Shown here in pieces: positions 1-5,672 of a stretch of DNA of 12,471 nt. The translations under genes and the position numbers were made by a program. The DNA lies in NCBI GenBank assembly GCA_964446285.1, contig CAYUNT010000139.1, positions 1 through 12,471 on the forward strand, read 5' to 3'. Position 1 is the first letter of the stretch; every line of letters begins with the position of its first letter. The notes under the pieces were generated by a model. That model had not been told where the DNA came from. It did no database searches and saw only the letters and a program-made list of their open reading frames with translations. The stretch is from CAYUNT01 sp964446285 (GTDB lineage: Bacteria > Sumerlaeota > Sumerlaeia > SLMS01 > CAYUNT01).

Positions 1-2
1 CT

Positions 3-21
3 TTTGCTCCTTCAGAGCAAA
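3..21. repeat. Short perfect inverted repeat (hairpin) downstream of the TetR gene
   Basis: TTTGCTC at 3-9 and GAGCAAA at 15-21 are perfect reverse complements around a 5-base CTTCA spacer. The hairpin lies 31 bases beyond the stop codon of the minus-strand regulator gene and just past the 29-base repeat copy. It could end transcription of that gene, but the base run that would follow it on the minus strand lies outside the window, so a U-tract cannot be checked. Confidence 0.4.
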
Positions 22-25
22 TTCA

Positions 26-54
26 GGGAACAGAATTACGGGAAATTGGTATTA
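26..54 (+). repeat. 29-base dispersed repeat, copy A, overlapping the TetR stop codon
   Basis: This copy reads GGGAACAGAATT, then ACGGGAAATTGG, then TATTA. It matches copy C at 12417-12445 at 25 of 29 positions and copy B at 8733-8761 at 24 of 29. The last three bases (TTA, 52-54) are the reverse complement of the TAA stop codon of the regulator gene, so the repeat begins inside the gene's stop codon. I see no strong self-pairing inside the unit. Confidence 0.75.
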
Positions 55-714
55 CTTGCGCAATGGCGGAGAAGCTTGCCGCGCGAGTGCGCTGGCGCCT
101 ATCGCACGCAACGCGCCCATGGAAAATTCCCAAATATGCTCCGTCAGATGCGCAATGGTCTCTTCGTCATAAGTGCAGTATGAACTGACCCGGGCCACCG
201 TGGCAGGCGCATGGTGAAAAAGCAGGCATTGTGCCACAATGCTCAGCGCACAGTCGTCCAGCACTCGGGAATTAGCGGCTTTTCCGAGGATTTCCGCCGC
301 GATGGCGCGTATTTCGGCATGAACCGGAAGCGAGCATTTTTCGACAATTAAATCCAGTCCGATTGTGGGATTGGCGGACTCGTTGAAAACGAGTTTGAGC
401 AGGCGCATCGGGCGATCCGCGCCAAGAAGATTGGATAGAATGTTGCGAATATGCATGCGAAGGCGGTCGGGCGCAGGGGCATTCGAATCTAGACCCGCCG
501 GATGGACAAGGTGTTTGAAATTCTCAATGTTGTATTCGAGAACGGCCAGGTAAAATTGCTGTTTGTCGCCGAAGTGATAATTCACAGCGGCAATGTTGGC
601 TTTTGCCAAGCGGCAGATTTCGCGAAAGGTCGCTCCCTGATACCCTTTCTCGGCAAATACGTCGGAGGCGGCTTCGAGGAGTCGAATTCGTGTGTGCAGG
701 CTGTTTCGGTCCAT
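52..714 (-). CDS. TetR/AcrR-family transcriptional regulator, CecR (DUF1956)-like
   Basis: This 220-residue protein is of normal TetR length. Residues 10-56 form the N-terminal helix-turn-helix region (LLEAASDVFAEKGYQGAT, then ICRLAKANIAAVNYHFGDK). The phrase ANIAAVNYHFGDK is typical of the CecR/YbiH subgroup, whose C-terminal half binds an unknown ligand; residues 85-205 fit such a helical domain. Such proteins are cytosolic repressors that usually control themselves and a neighbouring gene. No strong Shine-Dalgarno sequence precedes the ATG at 714, but the helix-turn-helix spacing from the N-terminus is normal. An 18-base palindrome 22 bases upstream (736-753) is a likely autoregulatory operator. 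It is the last gene of the minus-strand cluster, 166 bases behind the permease gene, and may be transcribed separately. Whether it controls the transporter operon is not shown. The family is firm; the ligand is unknown. Confidence 0.9.
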   Translation of the reverse strand: MDRNSLHTRIRLLEAASDVFAEKGYQGATFREICRLAKANIAAVNYHFGDKQQFYLAVLEYNIENFKHLVHPAGLDSNAPAPDRLRMHIRNILSNLLGADRPMRLLKLVFNESANPTIGLDLIVEKCSLPVHAEIRAIAAEILGKAANSRVLDDCALSIVAQCLLFHHAPATVARVSSYCTYDEETIAHLTEHIWEFSMGALRAIGASALARQASPPLRK

Positions 715-735
715 AAAAATTTATACGGCACCCGT

Positions 736-753
736 TTCAAACGTGCGTTTCAA
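736..753. promoter_or_regulatory. Candidate TetR-type operator
   Basis: TTCAAACG (736-743), TG, CGTTTCAA (746-753) form an 18-base palindrome with 7 of 8 arm positions matching. It lies 22 bases upstream of the regulator's ATG, where an autorepressor would sit. On the minus strand a TTGACC at 780-775 with CATGAT 16 bases further on is a weak candidate promoter overlapping the same stretch. Assignment to this TetR protein is inference. Confidence 0.45.
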
Positions 754-880
754 TCATGCATTTACCCGCTCGCCGGTCAAGCGCAAATTTCAAATGCGCA
801 GGCTCATTTCCGCCAAAAGCAATGCTAAAACCGCGGAAAATTCGCCGAGAGGCGCCTTTTCCATATTCGTTGCGGGCGCG

Positions 881-1735
881 CTATCCCTTGACGGAGCCGA
901 GCGTGAGGCCGCCGATAAAGAACCGCTGGAAGAAAAAGAATAGGATCAGAATCGGCGCCACTGCGATCACCGAACCTGCGGCGATGTATTGCGTTTTGTC
1001 GATGAACGCGCCCGAAAGTTTGGCCACCGCGATGGGCAGAACGAATTTGTCGTCGGACTGAATGATGAGCAGCGGCCAGAGGAAATTGCTCCAGCTGCTG
1101 ACGAAGATGAATATCCCCAATGCGGCCAGCGCGGGCTTGGTGAGCGGAAGCATAATCATCCACCATGTGCGGAATTCGCCCGCGCCGTCGATGCGCGCCG
1201 CTTCCTCAAGGTCCTTGGGGATAGTTGCGTAATACTGTTTGAGCAAATAGATGCCAAAAGCGCCCGCCGCGCTTGGAATCACGATTCCAATGAGCGAATC
1301 GGCCAGACCAAGGCGGAGCGCCAGCACAAACAACGGGATCATATACAGTTGAAAGGGAATCATCAGGGTGCTCAGGATGAGCAGGAAAATCAGGCGCGAA
1401 CCAGGGAATTCCATGCGCGCCAGCGGATAGGCGGCAAGCGAGCACAACACGAGATTCGACCCCACACACAAGACGGAAACGATGACGCTGTTGAGAAACG
1501 CCCGAGCGAAACCGAAACTCTTCCACACTTCGACATAGTTGTCGAAGGTTGGATGCGGCGGAATGAGTGTCAGATCGTAGATGTTGCCGCTGCCGCGCAT
1601 CGCAATCGAGATCATCCACAGAAACGGCCCCACAAACACGAGCAGCAACGCGCACAAAACCGCATAGCGAATCGCCAGGCCAAGGCGGGTTCTTGGGGCG
1701 AAGAGTTCAGGCTCTTTTTTGGGGGAGGCTTTCAT
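881..1735 (-). CDS. CUT1 sugar ABC transporter, MalG-like inner-membrane permease
   Basis: This 284-residue membrane protein has the usual length and pattern for a MalG-type permease. A first membrane segment lies near residues 23-46, with five more up to about residue 275. The EAA loop that contacts the ATPase reads EEAARIDGAGEFRTWW (177-192), and the C-terminus RFFIGGLTLGSVKG is typical of the family. It would pair with the MalF-like permease to form the pore for a sugar or oligosaccharide. The ATG at 1735 lacks a clear ribosome-binding site; the upstream bases are a CT-rich stretch followed by GGACTGCC. The gene is separated from the MalF-like gene by 161 bases filled largely by a heptad array, which is unusual for a permease pair. 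The substrate cannot be read from the sequence. Confidence 0.95.
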   Translation of the reverse strand: MKASPKKEPELFAPRTRLGLAIRYAVLCALLLVFVGPFLWMISIAMRGSGNIYDLTLIPPHPTFDNYVEVWKSFGFARAFLNSVIVSVLCVGSNLVLCSLAAYPLARMEFPGSRLIFLLILSTLMIPFQLYMIPLFVLALRLGLADSLIGIVIPSAAGAFGIYLLKQYYATIPKDLEEAARIDGAGEFRTWWMIMLPLTKPALAALGIFIFVSSWSNFLWPLLIIQSDDKFVLPIAVAKLSGAFIDKTQYIAAGSVIAVAPILILFFFFQRFFIGGLTLGSVKG

Positions 1736-1754
1736 AGGCAGTCCAGAGAGAGGA

Positions 1755-1832
1755 GTTGTGGGTTGTGAGTTGTGGGTTGTGAGAGAAGAAGTGGGCAGTG
1801 GGCAGTGAACAGTGGTCAGTGACCAGTGAGCA
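1755..1832. repeat. Bipartite tandem array of 7-base repeats between the two permease genes
   Basis: From 1755 the plus strand reads GTTGTGG, GTTGTGA, GTTGTGG, GTTGTGA, then an 8-base hinge GAGAAGAA (1783-1790), then six units GTGGGCA, GTGGGCA, GTGAACA, GTGGTCA, GTGACCA, GTGAGCA (1791-1832), followed by GCAG. The same order of two unit types around the identical hinge occurs at 8762-8811. Short tandem heptads of this general kind (STRR) are known from cyanobacteria. This array lies inside an operon, between the MalF-like stop codon and the MalG-like start codon. An open frame running through it is a by-product. Confidence 0.85.
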
Positions 1833-1896
1833 GCAGTTAGCCGAATGTAAGTTAAGAGTTGGGAGAGAGGAATTCACGGGCGGAAATTGAGAAAAG

Positions 1897-2796
1897 TCAG
1901 GTTCGGTAGGCGCGATCCATAGAGCGGACGGCGATGGAGGTGAACACAAACAGTATGACAAACAGCACGACGCCCATCGCGCAGGCATATCCCATGCGCA
2001 GGTCGCCGGCGTTCTGCATGTCAAAGCCCATGCGATAGATTTCATACACCATCGTGGAGGTTCGCACGCGGCCCTGGGTCATCATGTAGATTTCCTCGAA
2101 CACCTGCAGGGCGCTGATGGCCGAAAGAATGCTGACAAGGCTGATGGTCGGCCACAATTGGGGAACCGTCACATGGCGGAAGACCTGCCAGGCGTTCGCG
2201 CCGTCGATGCGCGCGGCCTCGATCAGGCCAGGCTGCACGGCCTTGAGCGCCACAATGAACATAACCATGTAATACCCCAAACCTTTCCAAATGGTGACGG
2301 TCATGATGGTCCACAGGGCAAGTTTTTCGCTGGTGAGCCAGGGAATACCTTTCGAGATCGTGCCCATCGACATCAGCAGGCGGTTGAGCAGGCCGTTGTC
2401 TGTGTTGAAGATCAGGCTCCACGCATAAGCTACGACGACCATCATCGTGACCACCGGCGCATAGTAACAAGCGCGGAAGAAATCGATAAACCTTATGCGC
2501 GGTTCGACAAGAATAGCCAGCGCAAGAGACAGGCCGATAATCACCGGCACCACAAGCAGGTAGAGGAACGAGTTTTCCATGGCGCGCCAAAATGCCTTGT
2601 CGCCCGCCAGTTTTGTGAAGTTTTCCAATCCGATGAAGTGGTTGTTTGGCGATCCGGGCAGATAATCCCAAAACGCAAGCCCCAGCGCGTGGAGCATGGG
2701 ATACAGTTGAAACAAGGCGATAACCGCCAGGGGGGGCAGGAGAAACGTATAGGCGATGGCCGTTCGGCGCCGCGCGGCGCTATTGAAGGATGTCAT
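1897..2796 (-). CDS. CUT1 sugar ABC transporter, MalF-like inner-membrane permease
   Basis: The chosen start gives 299 residues. A first membrane segment (about residues 13-40) is followed by five more. The EAA loop is EAARIDGANAWQVFRHVTVP (193-212), the signature of the permease-ATPase contact. I chose the ATG at 2796 rather than the in-frame ATG at 2814 because a GGAGG lies 9 bases upstream of 2796, while the earlier codon has only a poor site. With this start the gene overlaps the end of the binding-protein gene by 17 bases, which fits translational coupling. With the MalG-like protein it would form the membrane channel for a carbohydrate. No ATPase gene is present in the window; many CUT1 systems borrow a shared ATPase encoded elsewhere. 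The substrate is unknown. Confidence 0.95.
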   Translation of the reverse strand: MTSFNSAARRRTAIAYTFLLPPLAVIALFQLYPMLHALGLAFWDYLPGSPNNHFIGLENFTKLAGDKAFWRAMENSFLYLLVVPVIIGLSLALAILVEPRIRFIDFFRACYYAPVVTMMVVVAYAWSLIFNTDNGLLNRLLMSMGTISKGIPWLTSEKLALWTIMTVTIWKGLGYYMVMFIVALKAVQPGLIEAARIDGANAWQVFRHVTVPQLWPTISLVSILSAISALQVFEEIYMMTQGRVRTSTMVYEIYRMGFDMQNAGDLRMGYACAMGVVLFVILFVFTSIAVRSMDRAYRT

Positions 2797-4117
2797 TCCA
2801 GCGTTCCTCCGCATATTTCAGCGCCTCGGGCGCCTCGCGCCGTTTGAGCAGGACGTCTTCCATAATTTCCTCAAATACACGCGCCAAATCGGGATTGGGC
2901 ATCGCCTGATAGATGCGACCCTGGCGGGCCTGCATGGCGCTGATGCGGCGCGCCTCGTCTTCGAGCGTCGGCCCTCCGGCAGAGAAATACGGATCGTCGA
3001 GCGCCGCCGTCACACTCGGGATGATTGGCGTCAGATGAGCGAATTTGAGCTGGTTTTCCGCGTTGGTGAGAAACACGCCGAATTCCGCCGCGAGCGCCGG
3101 GTATTTCGACTGCGCAGAGAGCGAGAAGGTGTGCAAATCCACAATATAGGTGTGGTTGTCCTTCCAGGTCATTAGCGGAGCGATCATCATTTTGGCATAC
3201 AGATCGGGCGCATCTGCCTTGACCCGGCGCAGGAATTGCGGACCGTTGGCCATCGCGGCCAGTTGCCCCGTGTTGAAGAGCTCGATCGGGCGGCGGTGCG
3301 TCGCCGTCAGAACCTCGCTCGGGATCAGGCCGTCGCGGTAGAGGTCGGTCCAAAACTTGAAAACTTTTACGCCGCGCGGAGTATTGAACGCCGCGTGCTT
3401 TCCGTCTTCCGAGAGGAGCGGCACAGAAGCTTCGCTCAGAAACAAGCGCAACGACGGGCCTTCCATCAGGATCGGGAACACGAAGTATTTTCCGGTCTTT
3501 TCCCGGATAATGCGGGAATACTCGGGAATGTCATCGGTGTTGCGGGGGAATTTCGCCGGATCGAGGCCCGCTTGTTCGAGAATCTCGCGATTACAGAACA
3601 TCACGCCCGAGGATGAATACCAGGGAAGGCCATAGGTGCGTCCCTGGAAGATGCAGGCGTCTTGCATCAGCGACGGCACATAAGCATCCAGGTCCTTCTT
3701 GGCCACAAACGGGTCGAGCGGCTGGACATAGCCCATTTTTACGAAGCCGGGTATGGATTCCGACGGCAGGTTGATGAGGTCGGGAGCCTTTTCCGCCATG
3801 AAAGACGTAACCAACTTCATGTTGTAGCTTGGATAGGGAAGATCGAGCCAGTGGATTTTCACATCCGGATGCAGCGCCTCGAACTCCGCGATTCGATCGA
3901 AAAAATACTGATCGAAAACCGGGCGCAACTGCATCGTAAGAAACGAAATTTTCTTTATTCCCTCTTCGGATTCCTTTTTGGGCGGGCGGCAGGCGGAAGG
4001 CAGCAAGACCAGCATAGCCAAAAGAAGCACAGACGCCACGCCGCACGCCACGCCGCGCATCCCCAAACGCCTTATGGGAAAAGGAAGAATCCGCCACCAG
4101 GGCGCCGCAGTTTTCAC
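2780..4117 (-). CDS. Extracellular sugar-binding protein of a CUT1 ABC transporter (lipoprotein)
   Basis: This is a 445-residue family 1 solute-binding protein. Residues 20-42 form a hydrophobic signal segment ending in LLPSAC, so Cys43 is the probable lipid-attachment site. The proline at -3 is unusual for a lipobox. The mature part has typical landmarks: a first strand KISFLTMQL (56-64), FEALHPDVKIHWLDLPYPSY (79-98), APDLINLPSES (111-121) and GLPWYSSSGVMFCNREILEQ further on. It would sit on the outer face of the inner membrane and deliver a sugar to the two permeases. The start is GTG at 4117: it overlaps the oxidoreductase stop codon as GTGA and has a strong site (GAGGTGAT) just upstream. 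An ATG 19 codons later would give a shorter signal peptide and is a weaker alternative. The sequence does not show the ligand; GH20 and the oxidoreductase next door suggest an amino sugar or oligosaccharide. Confidence 0.93.
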   Translation of the reverse strand: MKTAAPWWRILPFPIRRLGMRGVACGVASVLLLAMLVLLPSACRPPKKESEEGIKKISFLTMQLRPVFDQYFFDRIAEFEALHPDVKIHWLDLPYPSYNMKLVTSFMAEKAPDLINLPSESIPGFVKMGYVQPLDPFVAKKDLDAYVPSLMQDACIFQGRTYGLPWYSSSGVMFCNREILEQAGLDPAKFPRNTDDIPEYSRIIREKTGKYFVFPILMEGPSLRLFLSEASVPLLSEDGKHAAFNTPRGVKVFKFWTDLYRDGLIPSEVLTATHRRPIELFNTGQLAAMANGPQFLRRVKADAPDLYAKMMIAPLMTWKDNHTYIVDLHTFSLSAQSKYPALAAEFGVFLTNAENQLKFAHLTPIIPSVTAALDDPYFSAGGPTLEDEARRISAMQARQGRIYQAMPNPDLARVFEEIMEDVLLKRREAPEALKYAEERWNDILQ

Positions 4118-5430
4118 AATCCCATCACCTCTTCTGGCTTGCCAGGAACTATGGAGCGCCCGGAACGCATACGATATTCGTTCATTGCGATCATTTGACC
4201 CGCCTTGCGCGCCTCTTCGCCCGCGAAGGCAAGCAAATGCCCCTCGACGGCCAAGTGCAACGACTCGGCGGCAGCGGCAAAGTCGCCATTGTCCACGCGG
4301 CGCAAAAGCGTCCGAATCGCCCCTTCGTCGCCTCCGCTGTGCTCGTCGCCTTCGCTGACTTTCACCAGGAACACTTCCGGGCGCGCTTGCGTGGGGCGGC
4401 CTTTGACAAAACGCAACACCGCGATTTCGGATTTCTCCAGATGCCCATTCAACTCGCCTTCCGTCCCGATGATGCGAATCGTGCGGAAACAGTCATAACT
4501 GCCCGCCTCGACGGCAAAGTGGAGCGACGCGCCCGACTCGAATTGCCCAATGACGAGCTGATGATCGACAACCGTATTGTCGTTTAGGAAAACGCAATTG
4601 CCATAGGGGCCGCGTTCAATTGCCTGGCGGCGCGCTTCGAGCGAGGTATCCACGGACGGCACATTGGCGGGCCAGCGCGGCTCGGGGGTCAGATACATGG
4701 CCGGGGCGTAAAACGGACAGGCCGATTGCGCCGGGCAGCCGTCCATGCACCGGCGCGTGGCTCCGGGAGGGGCGTTTTCCTTGATGAACATCTTGCGCGA
4801 TCCGACGGACGCCACGCGCGAAATCGGTTCGCCGGCGAGCCAGATCGCCAAGTCCATATCGTGGCAGCATTTGGTCAGCAGAAGCGGGCCGGACTCGTCT
4901 TCGCGCCGCCAATTGCCGCGGACGTAACTGTGCGCGAAGTGCCAGTATCCTACGTTTTCATGAAGAATGAACGAGATGGGGCGTCCGATGCGCTTTTCTT
5001 CGAGAATCCGTTTCACGAGCAAATAAAACGGCGTGTGGCGCAGCGGATGGGCGATCTGGACCATGCGCCCGAGTTCGCGTGCCTTGCGTTCGATCCGAAG
5101 GCAATCTCCCGGCGCGGTGGCCATCGGCTTTTCCAAGAACAAATGATAGCCGGCATCGAGCGCGGCCAGGGCCGCATCGCGATGCATGGCGTCGTTTGTG
5201 GCGATAAAGCAAAGCGGCGCAAAAGCAGGGCGTGACAGCAATTCCTCATACGAGGCAAAACACGCCTCGGGCGCGATGCCATGCGCGCGGGCAAATGCGT
5301 TGCGGCGGGCTTCGTTTGCTTCCGCCACTGCCACAAAACGCAAATCATCGGGAAATCGCTCGGCGAAACCTCCCAAGATGTCGGTTCCGCGGCGTCCCGC
5401 GCCGATGAGAACGGCTGTGTGGAGTGTCAT
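4114..5430 (-). CDS. Gfo/Idh/MocA-family NAD(P)-dependent oxidoreductase
   Basis: This 438-residue cytosolic oxidoreductase is probably active on a sugar or sugar derivative. The N-terminal Rossmann fold has the dinucleotide motif GAGRRG (10-15), and the family EKP motif is at 100-102 (FLEKPMA). The likely catalytic patch is TKCCHDMDLAIWL (186-198), with His190 and Asp193 in the usual place of the family's catalytic pair. Residues 228, 232 and 238 are a cysteine triad in RRCMDGCPAQSACPF; similar clusters occur in relatives and could bind metal, but this is not proved here. The ATG at 5430 was chosen because the Rossmann fold begins at once and an AAGGAG lies about 10 bases upstream; an in-frame start at 5508 would add 26 unlike residues. 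It is the first gene of the operon and overlaps the binding-protein gene by 4 bases. The exact substrate is open. Confidence 0.92.
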   Translation of the reverse strand: MTLHTAVLIGAGRRGTDILGGFAERFPDDLRFVAVAEANEARRNAFARAHGIAPEACFASYEELLSRPAFAPLCFIATNDAMHRDAALAALDAGYHLFLEKPMATAPGDCLRIERKARELGRMVQIAHPLRHTPFYLLVKRILEEKRIGRPISFILHENVGYWHFAHSYVRGNWRREDESGPLLLTKCCHDMDLAIWLAGEPISRVASVGSRKMFIKENAPPGATRRCMDGCPAQSACPFYAPAMYLTPEPRWPANVPSVDTSLEARRQAIERGPYGNCVFLNDNTVVDHQLVIGQFESGASLHFAVEAGSYDCFRTIRIIGTEGELNGHLEKSEIAVLRFVKGRPTQARPEVFLVKVSEGDEHSGGDEGAIRTLLRRVDNGDFAAAAESLHLAVEGHLLAFAGEEARKAGQMIAMNEYRMRSGRSIVPGKPEEVMGL

Positions 5431-5525
5431 GCGCCGGCTTGCTCCTTCCGAGGTGAAATAGGGCCGCCAATTCGCCACGCAATGTCTGCGACCCGGGGGA
5501 TTGCCCAAAAAAGAGAATGAAGGCC

Positions 5526-5541
5526 GTTTAACCGATTAACC
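5526..5541. promoter_or_regulatory. Candidate operator in the divergent control region
   Basis: GTTTAACC followed by GATTAACC gives a 16-base imperfect palindrome (6 of 8 arm positions) centred on a CG step at 5533-5534. A central CpG in such a palindrome is typical of LacI-family operators. It lies between the start of the oxidoreductase operon (5430) and the start of the hexosaminidase gene (5673), so one regulator could act on both. No LacI-type gene is in the window. I saw no convincing -35/-10 pair in this 242-base gap. Confidence 0.3.
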
Positions 5542-5619
5542 CTTGCGCGCCGAATCCCCCCTGGACAACCCTTTGCCAGGCGAGTGCGCAGCCTCGGGCT
5601 GTTCATCAAGTCTCTTTTG

Positions 5620-5638
5620 CCACTTGCGGTTCAAGTGG
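5620..5638. promoter_or_regulatory. Perfect inverted repeat ahead of the hexosaminidase gene
   Basis: CCACTTG (5620-5626), CGGTT, CAAGTGG (5632-5638) form a perfect 7-base inverted repeat with a 5-base spacer. It ends 34 bases before the ATG at 5673. It could be an operator overlapping the promoter or a short hairpin in the mRNA leader; the sequence does not decide which. Confidence 0.35.
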
Positions 5639-5672
5639 AAAACCTTTCGCGGAATGCGGATAGGAGAAAAAA

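Noticed and set aside
1755..1832. Possible CRISPR array
   Set aside because: Units are 7 bases long with no spacers, so it is a tandem heptad array.
1868..1895. Sixth copy of the 29-base repeat (GAATTCACGGG, then CGGAAATTGAG)
   Set aside because: It resembles the core only with several insertions, so chance similarity cannot be excluded.
2797..2814. Upstream ATG at 2814 for the MalF-like permease
   Set aside because: The ATG at 2796 has GGAGG 9 bases upstream, and the extra six residues are not typical of the family.
5431..5508. Upstream start at 5508 for the oxidoreductase
   Set aside because: The added 26 residues do not resemble the family; the Rossmann fold begins right after the ATG at 5430, which has its own ribosome-binding site.
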